DNA from: CAZRSW01 sp964602845
GTDB lineage: Bacteria; Chloroflexota; Dehalococcoidia; Lucifugimonadales; UBA826
Assembly: GCA_964602845.1 (NCBI GenBank)
Contig: CAZRSW010000010.1
Span: forward strand, 1-64,000
Direction: 5' to 3'
DNA: 64,000 nucleotides
The notes under the pieces are model-generated. The model ran no database searches, was not told where the DNA came from, and saw nothing but the letters and a program-made list of their open reading frames with translations. The position numbers and the translations under genes were made by a program. Below, one piece after another: positions 18,407-27,099 of this stretch. Positions within the stretch are counted from its first letter, which is position 1; the number at the start of each line of letters is the position of its first letter.

Positions 18407-18628
18407 ATGAGTTCCACAAGGAAAGGGGTCGTTGTCCGTTTACTTGGAATAGGGTGGTACATAGCGATGTGTATCTCCGGCGGGACTGTGTTTGGTCTCT
18501 GGGTTGACAATGTCTACGATTCGAGCCCAATTTTTACTCTGTTCGGGGTAATTTTGGGTGTCGTGTTGGGGATGGTTGGCATGATAATAATGCTGAAGTT
18601 GGTATTGGCTGCTGATGCACCAGAATGA
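18407..18628 (+). CDS. atpZ: AtpZ/AtpI-type ATP synthase accessory membrane protein
   Basis: A 73-residue protein with two membrane helices (about 9-30 and 41-66) and the AtpZ-like SGGTVFGLWVDN turn between them. In other bacteria such proteins precede atpB and help assemble the c-ring or move Mg2+/Ca2+. Position directly ahead of atpB supports the call; the choice between AtpZ and AtpI rests on the short length. Confidence 0.75.
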   Translation: MSSTRKGVVVRLLGIGWYIAMCISGGTVFGLWVDNVYDSSPIFTLFGVILGVVLGMVGMIIMLKLVLAADAPE

Positions 18629-18651
18629 TGGACTAGGGAGTTTGTGATAAT

Positions 18652-19779
18652 TTGGCTAAATTACTTAGCAATCCTAGAAACGCCGTGATCCTGTTGTTGT
18701 TGATACTGACACTCGTAGTCAGTTTACTGGGAGGGGCTTTAGGGAACGCCTTAGGGCTGGGATTTCTTGCTACTTCTCTGCCGGCCATACAACTCCCCGC
18801 AGAACTAGTTGTTAAACTAGGGCCGTTTCCTCTAATGAATACCATGATCACTACGTGGTTAGCGATGGCAGTTATCCTGGTAATAACCTTTCTTATTACG
18901 AGGAAACTTAATGAGGTGCCTGGAAGGTTGCAAGCGTTGTTGGAACTTGCCATAGAATTTTTCTTGGGCCTATGTGAAAGTGTCGCAGGAAAAGAAAGAG
19001 CAAGAAAATTTTTCCCACTAGTGTTCACGATTTTCCTATTTGTGGTGGTTGCTAATTGGATGGGTATATTACCGGGTTTCGGAACTATCGGTAGGATAGC
19101 TGATGTCGAAGAAATAGCTCACCATAAGGGCGTACATGATTATCATGATCCCGCCTTGAAACCACATGATACAGCCTTGGCGCACAGTGGTTCACATTCT
19201 GCTTCGCATGAAGACCACGCGGTAGATCTGGATGATGTGAAACTTCATGTTTTTGATTCTACAGGAGCATTTAATATTATGCTCCCAGGATCCCTCTCAG
19301 ATGAACTAGATTTTTCAGATTATGAGAAGCAACATGGCGATATCGGTGAAAATAAAATTGCGGGACACCTTGTTCCATTTCTTCGGAGTGCGAATACAGA
19401 TGTCAACATGACTTTGGCGATGGCCATCGTTGCTATGATTATGGTCCATCTTTGGGGATTTAGCCTATTAGGACCTTTGCCGCACATAGGCAAGTTTATT
19501 AATTTTAAGGAAGGTCCCATCGGGTTCTTTGTCGGGATTCTAGAGATTATAAGTGAAATCGCGAAAGTGATCAGTTTCACATTCCGGTTATTTGGCAATA
19601 TATTTGCGGGAGAAGTTTTGCTGATGGCAATGGCATTTCTATTGCCGCTAATAGGAATTGTGCCTTTTCTAGGTCTTGAATTAATTGTTGGCATCATCCA
19701 AGCCTTTATTTTTTCGATGCTAACCTTGGTTTTCGCTGCGATGGCTGGTGTGGGACATTCAGCGGATGGGGATCATTGA
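18652..19779 (+). CDS. atpB: F-type ATP synthase subunit a, with His-rich insertion
   Basis: Subunit a forms the proton half-channels against the c-ring. The essential arginine is Arg312 in FRLFGNIFAGE, and the SANTDVNMTLA helix is at 247-257. The protein is 375 residues instead of about 240-270 because roughly 90 residues (about 148-238) are inserted between the second membrane segment and the conserved VPFLRSANTD. The insert is rich in His, Asp and Ser and hydrophilic except for a short FNIMLPG stretch. TTG at 18652 is the best start. The frame is intact, so the insertion is real. Confidence 0.92.
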   Translation: MAKLLSNPRNAVILLLLILTLVVSLLGGALGNALGLGFLATSLPAIQLPAELVVKLGPFPLMNTMITTWLAMAVILVITFLITRKLNEVPGRLQALLELAIEFFLGLCESVAGKERARKFFPLVFTIFLFVVVANWMGILPGFGTIGRIADVEEIAHHKGVHDYHDPALKPHDTALAHSGSHSASHEDHAVDLDDVKLHVFDSTGAFNIMLPGSLSDELDFSDYEKQHGDIGENKIAGHLVPFLRSANTDVNMTLAMAIVAMIMVHLWGFSLLGPLPHIGKFINFKEGPIGFFVGILEIISEIAKVISFTFRLFGNIFAGEVLLMAMAFLLPLIGIVPFLGLELIVGIIQAFIFSMLTLVFAAMAGVGHSADGDH

Positions 19780-19890
19780 TTTATCGTGGGTAATTGTAGT
19801 GATCATTAATGGGATTTGTAATATTTGAAATTAAATTGGTATTATCGACCTTTGGTCAAAATAATGTAAGTTGAAAACAAGGAGATTGCG

Positions 19891-20115
19891 ATGACAGGGG
19901 ATATTATGAACATTGGTGCGGGACTGGCCATAGGGCTTGGTGCGCTTGGTCCAGGTATAGGCATTGGTATGCTTGCGGCTAAAGCTATGGAAGCATTGGG
20001 TAGGAACCCTGATGCAGGCCCACAGATTCAGCAAAACATGGTGCTGGCTATTGCATTCGCTGAGGCTATCGCCATATACGCTTTTGTTGTAGCAATTATT
20101 ATTAAGTTCGTATAG
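19891..20115 (+). CDS. atpE: F-type ATP synthase subunit c
   Basis: A 74-residue hairpin proteolipid. Helix 1 carries the GPGIGIG glycine repeat, the polar loop is GRNPDAG, and helix 2 carries the ion-binding Glu58 in AFAEAIA. The residues that define sodium-binding rings (Gln in helix 1 and Ser/Thr after the Glu) are Ile and Ala here, so a proton-driven ring is predicted. AAGGAG precedes the ATG at 19891. Confidence 0.94.
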   Translation: MTGDIMNIGAGLAIGLGALGPGIGIGMLAAKAMEALGRNPDAGPQIQQNMVLAIAFAEAIAIYAFVVAIIIKFV

Positions 20116-20186
20116 AGGAGTTTGTGGATTCGACTAATAAAGATTGGTTTGAATACACATAGATTCTTTTATAATTTGGAGTATTC

Positions 20187-20684
20187 ATGGATGCTTTAGG
20201 AATAAATCTGACAGGACTAATAACACAAATAGTGAGTTTCCTCATACTGTTTTTGCTTCTTTCCAAGCTCTTGTATAAACCAATAGTTGGAATGTTAGAT
20301 CAACGGGCAGAAAAAATACGGTCTAGTCTTGAGTCTGCTGAGAAAGCCACGGCTGAAATAGCCCGCTCAGAGGAGTCGATTCGGGATCAATTGAATGAGG
20401 CTAAAGCTCAAGGGCAAGAGCTTGTGGCTCAAGCAAGAGAGACTGCTGAGAAGTTTAGGGAAGAGGAGATGGCCAAGGTTCGGCGGGAATTGGATGAAGA
20501 GAGGTTGAGGGCTAGCGAAAATATTGAGAGAGAAAAAATAGCTGCTATTGAAGAAGTGAGGTCTGAATTTGCAGGTCTTGCTATAGTGGCCGCTGAAAAG
20601 ATTGTGAATGAATCTCTCGACGAGGATGCTCATAGAAGGCTTATTAAGGAAGTGCTTGAACAAAGCACAGTAGGTGGTAATTAA
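20187..20684 (+). CDS. atpF: F-type ATP synthase subunit b
   Basis: A 165-residue peripheral stalk subunit. One N-terminal membrane helix (about 8-28) is followed by a long charged coiled coil rich in Glu, Lys, Arg and Ala up to about residue 130 and a C-terminal delta-binding tail. Only one b-type gene is present, so a homodimer is expected. The TAA is followed immediately by the atpH ATG. Confidence 0.9.
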   Translation: MDALGINLTGLITQIVSFLILFLLLSKLLYKPIVGMLDQRAEKIRSSLESAEKATAEIARSEESIRDQLNEAKAQGQELVAQARETAEKFREEEMAKVRRELDEERLRASENIEREKIAAIEEVRSEFAGLAIVAAEKIVNESLDEDAHRRLIKEVLEQSTVGGN

Positions 20685-21224
20685 ATGGCAAAGATACCAT
20701 CTGGTAGACGCTATGCTCAGGCCGTTCTGCAAATAGCGCTAGAACACGATAGTGTGGAGGAATGGATCAACGACATTTCAGCTCTGGTGGATGTACAGGA
20801 CGATAGAGACTTTATTCTGTTAATGGATTCTCCAGAAATCCCAATGGAAGACAAGGAGAATGTAATTAAGGTGTTACTTGAGGGGAATATTGGACAATTG
20901 GCTGTTAATTTGATGTGCATCTTAGCGTCCAGAGGCCAGGTTGCGGAGCTGCCTGGTATTGCGGAGTCTTATCAGGAGCTGGTTGATCGTGAAAGGGCTA
21001 TAGAAAGGGTGGAGATAGTATCAGCAGTGGAACTTTCCAAGGAAGAGACTGATGAAATAGTAACTAAATTGGAGAAGATGGTAGGAAGAAAACTGGTAGT
21101 TACCAAGAGGATAGACGTGAGTATCATTGGTGGATTCATCGCTGATTTGGGGGACCGAATTATTGATGGTAGTGTTAAGTCGCAATTCAGAGACCTCCGG
21201 AGGACTTTGGTCGGAACTCAATAG
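20685..21224 (+). CDS. atpH: F-type ATP synthase subunit delta
   Basis: A 179-residue delta (OSCP-like) subunit linking the peripheral stalk to F1. The N-terminus SGRRYAQAVLQIA and the C-terminal GGFIADLGDRIIDGSVKSQ are family marks. It starts one base after the atpF stop. Confidence 0.92.
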   Translation: MAKIPSGRRYAQAVLQIALEHDSVEEWINDISALVDVQDDRDFILLMDSPEIPMEDKENVIKVLLEGNIGQLAVNLMCILASRGQVAELPGIAESYQELVDRERAIERVEIVSAVELSKEETDEIVTKLEKMVGRKLVVTKRIDVSIIGGFIADLGDRIIDGSVKSQFRDLRRTLVGTQ

Positions 21225-21320
21225 TATAGACATTTAGGAAACTACCAACGGAAAACATGGCAATATAATTTGCCCTAGCGGCGAGATGAGGATGATCTCG
21301 TCATTATTATGGAGAAATAT

Positions 21321-22832
21321 ATGGCTGACAGAGGACAGGACATAGCGTCGGTTATAAAAAAACAGATCGAAGGATTTGGCAAAGATCTTGGGATGGTGGA
21401 TATTGGAACTGTGATCGAGGTGGGTGACGGTATTGCCAGAGTTCACGGATTGTCGGGAGTTGCATACAATGAGCTTGTTGAGTTTGACGGTGGGGTTACA
21501 GGAATGGCTCTCAATCTCGAGGAAGATAGCGTTGGTATAGTGATGTTGGGGGACTCTCAGCAGGTTAAAGAGGGGGTTCAAGTCCGGGGTACGGGCCGAG
21601 TTGTTCAGGTACCCGTTGGAGATTCGCTGTTAGGTAGAGTTGTTGATGGCCTCGGTAGACCTATAGATGGCAAGGGTCCGGTGGATTCAGAGGGATCCCG
21701 AGAGGTTGAAATTGTTGCTCCGAACGTTGCTATAAGGAAATCCGTGGATACCCCTGTTCAAACTGGCATCAAAGCAATAGATGCCATGATCCCCGTCGGC
21801 AGAGGTCAGAGAGAATTAATAATAGGTGACCGAACAACTGGTAAGACAACAATCTGTCTTGATGCAATTATCAACCAGAAGGGTGGTGATCTAGCCTGCA
21901 TTTATGTTGCCATAGGCCAGAAGATTGGGAAAGTGGCTCAGACGGTCGGTATACTCGAGCAACACGGAGCGTTAGATCATACTATTGTCGTAGCAGCAAC
22001 GGCTTCTGATCCTGCTCCAATGCAATATCTGGCTCCTTATACCGGTTGTTCGATGGCAGAGCATTACATGGCCCAGGGTAGAGACGTTCTCATAATATAC
22101 GATGATTTATCCAAACACGCTTGGGCTTACCGTCAGATGTCACTCCTCCTCAAGAGGCCGCCGGGTAGAGAAGCATATCCTGGGGATGTCTTTTATTTAC
22201 ACAGCAGGTTATTGGAAAGGGCAGCAAAGTTAGACGATGAACATGGGGGAGGTTCAATTACTGCTCTCCCGGTCATTGAAACTCTGGCCGGCGATGTATC
22301 AGCATATGTACCCACCAACGTGATATCAATCACTGACGGACAAATTTACTTAGAGCCAGAATTGTTCAATTCAGGAGTAAGACCAGCAGTAAATGCAGGG
22401 TTATCTGTTTCTCGGGTGGGCAGCGCGGCTCAAACACGAGCTATGAGAGGTGTCGCAGGGCGATTGCGCTTGGAACTGGCTCAATATAGGGAGCTGGTTA
22501 CGTTTGCTCAATTTGGCACTGATGATTTAGATGCCGCAACTCGGAGGCAATTGGAAAGAGGACAACGAGGGGTTGAGATCTTGAAGCAAGGTCAAAATGA
22601 GCCGATTCCGGTCGAGCAACAAGTAGCAATTCTGTATGCTTTAAACAATGGATATCTTGATGATGTTGAGATAAGTAAGGTTCTAACGTGGGAATCTGCA
22701 TTCCATTCATATATGGTTTCAAACTTTCATGATTTGCTAGGGAAGATTAGAGATGATGCTGATTTGTCTGATGAAAATGAGCAGACTCTTAACAGCGCTC
22801 TTGAGGATTTTAAATCGAGTGGGCTAGTCTGA
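21321..22832 (+). CDS. atpA: F-type ATP synthase subunit alpha
   Basis: The 503-residue non-catalytic nucleotide-binding subunit. The P-loop is GDRTTGKTT, slightly changed from the usual GDRQTGKT, and the SVSRVGSAAQ signature occurs near residue 360. ATG at 21321 is preferred over ATG at 21309 because GGAG lies 6 nt upstream of it and the upstream ATG would overlap that ribosome site. Confidence 0.95.
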   Translation: MADRGQDIASVIKKQIEGFGKDLGMVDIGTVIEVGDGIARVHGLSGVAYNELVEFDGGVTGMALNLEEDSVGIVMLGDSQQVKEGVQVRGTGRVVQVPVGDSLLGRVVDGLGRPIDGKGPVDSEGSREVEIVAPNVAIRKSVDTPVQTGIKAIDAMIPVGRGQRELIIGDRTTGKTTICLDAIINQKGGDLACIYVAIGQKIGKVAQTVGILEQHGALDHTIVVAATASDPAPMQYLAPYTGCSMAEHYMAQGRDVLIIYDDLSKHAWAYRQMSLLLKRPPGREAYPGDVFYLHSRLLERAAKLDDEHGGGSITALPVIETLAGDVSAYVPTNVISITDGQIYLEPELFNSGVRPAVNAGLSVSRVGSAAQTRAMRGVAGRLRLELAQYRELVTFAQFGTDDLDAATRRQLERGQRGVEILKQGQNEPIPVEQQVAILYALNNGYLDDVEISKVLTWESAFHSYMVSNFHDLLGKIRDDADLSDENEQTLNSALEDFKSSGLV

Positions 22833-22835
22833 AAT

Positions 22836-23696
22836 ATGCCTAGTGTAAGACAGATATCACGTCGGATCCGGAGTGTGGAGAACACTGCCAAAATCACCAA
22901 GGCAATGTCGATGATTGCTGCGTCGAAACTTAGACGTAGCCAAGAGGCTGCCACAATGGGGAGATCATATAGGGAACGTATGGCATCCATGGTGACAAAC
23001 TTAATGGGTCAGTTGCATGATAAAGATGATATCCACTCTTTATTAACAGGGCGAGAAGTAAATGTGGCATCAGTAGTGTTAGTCACGCCTGATAGAGGCC
23101 TTACAGGAGGGTTGAATTCCAACATTCTTAGGGAGGTTGGAGACTATATAGAAAATCAAGGGGATTCAGTTAAAATATTGGCTGTGGGCAAGAAAGGATC
23201 CGATTATGCGAGACGGGCGGGCTTAGAAGGGTTCGGTCAGTTTGTTGGGGTCGGTGATAGACCGAAATTGGAGGACACACTTCCGATAACGGAAGCTGTC
23301 ATTACTGAGTTTGTATCAGGTCAGGTCGACTCTGTTGCAGTGGCCTATACGAGATTTGTCAACACGACATCCCAGATTGCGGTCGTTGAACCCTTGTTAC
23401 CCATTGATCCTCACGATTTTGAGGATAATAACAACAGAGACTATATATTAGAGCCGGATGCCAGCGATGTACTGGCGAGGATTCTTCCACGATATGTTGG
23501 AACGATAATTCATCATGCCATATTGGAAAGTATTGCTAGCGAGCAGTCTGCACGTATGGTCGCTATGAATAATGCTACGGACAATGCCAATGAGATGGTG
23601 GAAGACCTCACACTAGTTATGAATAAATTGAGACAAGAATCCATCACTAATGAATTGTTGGATATAGTTGGTGGTGTCGCTGCGATAGAGAATTAA
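22836..23696 (+). CDS. atpG: F-type ATP synthase subunit gamma
   Basis: The 286-residue rotor shaft. The N-terminal helix RQISRRIRSVENTAKITKAM and the C-terminal MNNATDNANEMVEDL helix are typical. It begins 3 nt after atpA. Confidence 0.94.
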   Translation: MPSVRQISRRIRSVENTAKITKAMSMIAASKLRRSQEAATMGRSYRERMASMVTNLMGQLHDKDDIHSLLTGREVNVASVVLVTPDRGLTGGLNSNILREVGDYIENQGDSVKILAVGKKGSDYARRAGLEGFGQFVGVGDRPKLEDTLPITEAVITEFVSGQVDSVAVAYTRFVNTTSQIAVVEPLLPIDPHDFEDNNNRDYILEPDASDVLARILPRYVGTIIHHAILESIASEQSARMVAMNNATDNANEMVEDLTLVMNKLRQESITNELLDIVGGVAAIEN

Positions 23697-23730
23697 GTAG
23701 ATGTTTGTTAGGAATGTTTAGGAGTAGAGG

Positions 23731-25113
23731 ATGGCAATCGGAAAGATAGTTCAAGTTATAGGTACCGTAGTAGATGTAGAGTTTCCCTCAGATGCGATGC
23801 CATCTATTTTTAACGCGCTCGAAACTAATATCGGGGATGATCGTCTGATACTAGAGGTTGAACAGCATGTAGGAAATAATTGGGTTAGGTGCTTGGCGCT
23901 GGGCCCAACCGAGGGATTGAAGAGAGGAGTGGAAGTTCGTGATACGGGGCAGCCTATTGCAGTCCCAGTCGGAGATGCGACATTAGGCAGATTATTCAAT
24001 ACATTGGGAGAGACTCTTGACGGGCAAGAAGAGATAGATGGAGCGGAAGAGTGGCCAATTCATCGTAAACCACCGACGTTTGAAGATCAGGCCACTGAGG
24101 TTGAAGTATTGGAGACGGGTATTAAAGTATTGGATTTAATGACTCCCTTTACGAAAGGTGGAAAAATCGGTGCTTTTGGTGGGGCAGGTGTGGGGAAAAC
24201 GGTGATTATACAGGAGCTGATTAATAATATTGGAACCGAACACCAGGGAGTCTCTGTATTCGCGGGAGTAGGGGAAAGATCTAGGGAAGGTAATGACTTG
24301 TGGCATGAGATGCAGGACGCTGGAGTATTACCGCAGACAGTGCTGGTTTTTGGCCAAATGAATGAGCCGCCTGGTATAAGAGCTAGAGTGGCTTTGACAG
24401 GTCTCACGATGGCAGAATACTTTAAGGAAGAGAGGGGTCAGGACGTTCTATTGTTTGTGGATAATATCTATAGGTATATTCTTGCCGGTATGGAAGTGTC
24501 TGCTCTGCTTGGTCGTATGCCCTCTGCTGTTGGATACCAACCCACGCTTGGTACAGAGATGGGTGATTTAGAGGAACGTATAACTTCTTCTAAGAATGGT
24601 TCTATTACATCGGTACAGGCTATATACGTTCCCGCGGATGATTATACCGATCCTGGTATTGTTACCACTTTTGGACATTTGGATGCAGTGATGACCCTTG
24701 ATCGGGCGCTTTCTGCACAAGGCCTTTATCCGGCTGTAGATCCTTTAACTTCCTTCTCTAATATCCTAGAGCCCGCCATCGTCGGACAGGAACATTATGA
24801 TGTTGCTGTTGGCGTCCAACAAGTTTTGCAGCGATATCAAGAACTTCAGGACATAATAGCTATTTTGGGTATGGAAGAGTTATCTGATGAAGATAAATCT
24901 ATTGTGTCAAGAGCTAGGAAAGTGCAAAGATTTTTGACCCAACCATTTAATGTTGCTGAGGTATTTACTGGGCAGCCTGGAAAATATGTTTCTGTTAGAG
25001 ACACCGTTCAGGGATTCAAGGAAATACTGGACGGTATTCACGACGAATTGCCGGAACAGGCTTTCTACATGGTTGGCACGATTGATGAGGCTATGGAAAA
25101 GGCGAATGAGTAA
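23731..25113 (+). CDS. atpD: F-type ATP synthase subunit beta
   Basis: The 460-residue catalytic subunit. P-loop GGAGVGKT, the catalytic-glutamate segment GERSREGNDLW and the LLFVDNIYRYILAG Walker B strand are visible; the last has Tyr-Arg-Tyr where most beta subunits have Phe-Arg-Phe. The PADDYTDP loop and C-terminal helices are complete. Confidence 0.95.
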   Translation: MAIGKIVQVIGTVVDVEFPSDAMPSIFNALETNIGDDRLILEVEQHVGNNWVRCLALGPTEGLKRGVEVRDTGQPIAVPVGDATLGRLFNTLGETLDGQEEIDGAEEWPIHRKPPTFEDQATEVEVLETGIKVLDLMTPFTKGGKIGAFGGAGVGKTVIIQELINNIGTEHQGVSVFAGVGERSREGNDLWHEMQDAGVLPQTVLVFGQMNEPPGIRARVALTGLTMAEYFKEERGQDVLLFVDNIYRYILAGMEVSALLGRMPSAVGYQPTLGTEMGDLEERITSSKNGSITSVQAIYVPADDYTDPGIVTTFGHLDAVMTLDRALSAQGLYPAVDPLTSFSNILEPAIVGQEHYDVAVGVQQVLQRYQELQDIIAILGMEELSDEDKSIVSRARKVQRFLTQPFNVAEVFTGQPGKYVSVRDTVQGFKEILDGIHDELPEQAFYMVGTIDEAMEKANE

Positions 25114-25159
25114 GATTCTTAGATATTGTCTACTAACACGTGTGCTAGTTTGAGGTCAT

Positions 25160-25414
25160 ATGAGAATAGAGATTGTCACCACAGAGGAAATTGTTTACTC
25201 CGGTAGTGCAGATGCCATTGTGGTCCCAGGTGTGGAAGGCCAGCTGGGTATACTTCCGCGACACGCCCCTCTGATAACTGCAGTCGCCAAGGGCGAGGTG
25301 GTTGTGCGTGATCAAGGTCAAACTACAACCCTATTGCTCTCTGGAGGGTTTATGGAAGTTTTTGAAGATGTCGTAACCATATTAGCTGATAGTTCTACGG
25401 GGATGGTTGAGTAA
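25160..25414 (+). CDS. atpC: F-type ATP synthase subunit epsilon, short form
   Basis: An 84-residue epsilon subunit consisting only of the N-terminal beta-sandwich (VPGVEGQLGILPRHAPLIT, and the LLSGGFMEV strand). The C-terminal two-helix domain that inhibits ATP hydrolysis in the usual 130-140-residue forms is missing; the frame simply stops after STGMVE, and the following bases do not encode the helices in any frame. Short epsilons of similar size are known, for example in green sulfur bacteria. Confidence 0.9.
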   Translation: MRIEIVTTEEIVYSGSADAIVVPGVEGQLGILPRHAPLITAVAKGEVVVRDQGQTTTLLLSGGFMEVFEDVVTILADSSTGMVE

Positions 25415-25517
25415 TTTTTGATACCGTATTCTGTGTATTATTTAACGAATTTCCGAGGATAACTTAGGAGCTTCCTTGTTTCTCCTGTCGGGACGTTGGA
25501 ATTTTGCGAAGATGTTC

Positions 25518-25547
25518 TTGACTTGAATTTACGTGGATTGCTAAAAT
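25518..25547 (+). promoter_or_regulatory. Promoter of the citrate synthase gene
   Basis: TTGACT (25518-25523) and TAAAAT (25542-25547) are separated by 18 nt in the 215-nt gap between atpC and the citrate synthase gene. Transcription would start near 25554. It suggests that citrate synthase is not simply an extension of the atp operon. Confidence 0.5.
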
Positions 25548-25629
25548 TGGGGGGATTTGTCGTCAAAAGGGGGGAGGTTAGGTGGTTGCCTAGGTAGCAG
25601 GCATATTACGTATAAACTGGAGGAAATTC

Positions 25630-26769
25630 ATGGTTGATGGGAAGGCTACTCTCCATAGGGGTTTAAGGGAAGTTTACATAGATCGGACAAAGTCGAGTTT
25701 CATTGATGGTAAAGTCGGCAAACTCTTGTACCGTGGATACAACATTGATGATTTGGCGCAGAACTGCTCTTTTGAAGAAACAGTTTATTTGGTAATGAAT
25801 GGGGATCTCCCAACTAGGCAGCAGCTGGAAAACTTTGATGAAGAGTTAAAACGGAACAGAAATGTCTCTGAAGACATAGTTCAGATCATAAATATCATTA
25901 AGGATGCCCATCCCATGGATGTGCTTAGGACGGCGATCTCTGCGATGGCTGCCTTCGACCCTGATGTGAATGATAATTCAAAGGAAGCGACTTTGAGGAA
26001 GGGTATGCGTTTGACCGCCCAGGCTCCTAGTATTGTGGCGATGCACGCAAGGATCAGAGACGGAAAAGATCCTATTCTACCTGATTCGAATTTGGGCCTT
26101 GCGGCTAATTTTCTGTACATGTTGTTTGGGGAGATTCCTCATCCCGAAGATGCTAAATTGCTGGATAGGGACTTTGTGCTTCATGCCGAACATGGTCTCA
26201 ACGCCTCCTCTTTTGCTGCTAGGGTCTCTGCATCTACTGAGGCAGATCTTCACTGTGCAATCACTACCGGGATTTCGGTATTGAAAGGACCATCTCACGG
26301 AGGTGCAGCCGAATCTGTAATGCAGATGTCACTAGATATTGGAAGTGAGGAAAATGCTGAGAGTTATGTAAAGGATACCCTTGGTAGTGGGGGAAGAATT
26401 ATGGGTTTTGGGCATAGGGTATACAGAGCGGTTGACCCGCGATCGCTGCATCTTCAGGATGATCTCAAGGAACTCGGCTTGAGAAAGAACCAACCGAAAT
26501 GGTACTCAATACTGTTGAAGGTGGTTGAAGTTATGCAGCCGTATGCGAGGAGAGGTATATGTCAGAATGTAGACTTTTTTTCGGGTGCGATGTATTACCT
26601 TCTTGATATACCTGATGACTTGTTTATATCAATATTTGCTATGGGAAGAGTGCCGGGATGGACGGCTCAAGTTGTCGAACAACTTGAACATAATATCTTA
26701 TTGAGACCGAGGCTCTTATATGTTGGGGAAATGGATCGTACATTCGTTCCGATAGATGAGAGGGTATGA
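25630..26769 (+). CDS. gltA: Citrate synthase (citrate/2-methylcitrate synthase)
   Basis: A 379-residue short-type citrate synthase that condenses acetyl-CoA with oxaloacetate. The catalytic histidines are in HAEHGLNAS and GFGHRVYR, GPSHGGAAE provides the middle motif, and the Asp is in the QNVDFFSGAM segment. Sequence alone does not exclude 2-methylcitrate synthase; no prpB or prpD homologue is near. GGAGGAA stands before the ATG at 25630. Confidence 0.92.
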   Translation: MVDGKATLHRGLREVYIDRTKSSFIDGKVGKLLYRGYNIDDLAQNCSFEETVYLVMNGDLPTRQQLENFDEELKRNRNVSEDIVQIINIIKDAHPMDVLRTAISAMAAFDPDVNDNSKEATLRKGMRLTAQAPSIVAMHARIRDGKDPILPDSNLGLAANFLYMLFGEIPHPEDAKLLDRDFVLHAEHGLNASSFAARVSASTEADLHCAITTGISVLKGPSHGGAAESVMQMSLDIGSEENAESYVKDTLGSGGRIMGFGHRVYRAVDPRSLHLQDDLKELGLRKNQPKWYSILLKVVEVMQPYARRGICQNVDFFSGAMYYLLDIPDDLFISIFAMGRVPGWTAQVVEQLEHNILLRPRLLYVGEMDRTFVPIDERV

Positions 26770-26781
26770 TGATTCTTAGGA

Positions 26782-26982
26782 GTGTATTTTAACACCAAAC
26801 TGAAAGGGAAAAAATTGAGTGATCAAATACTAACAGAGTGTAATCATCATTGGGTGATAGACCAACCTAACGGGCCCACGAGTAGCGGTGTGTGTAAATT
26901 GTGTGGTTTAAGAGAGGAGTTTAAGAATTCGATGCCAGGCACGGGCTGGGATAGGAATAGTCAGGCTAAGAAGACGAAGTAG
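26782..26982 (+). CDS. Small zinc-ribbon-like protein
   Basis: A 66-residue protein with CNHHWVIDQPNGPTSSGVC and a following CKLCG, so a C/H pair and a CxxC pair likely bind one zinc. Short proteins with this PNGPTSxGxCKxCG pattern are common in Chloroflexota; the function is unknown. GTG at 26782 and TTG at 26815 are both possible starts; AAAGG before the latter favours a shorter 55-residue product. It follows citrate synthase by 12 nt. Confidence 0.65.
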   Translation: MYFNTKLKGKKLSDQILTECNHHWVIDQPNGPTSSGVCKLCGLREEFKNSMPGTGWDRNSQAKKTK

Positions 26983-27099
26983 ATAAGGTTACTTCTGATC
27001 AGGTTTGTATGTGACAATCCGTTGGGAGCTGGTGAAAGGTGGGTTTTGGATACTTTATTGGAGGGGCAGTAGTTGTCGATAAAGTAACGTTGAAATGAG

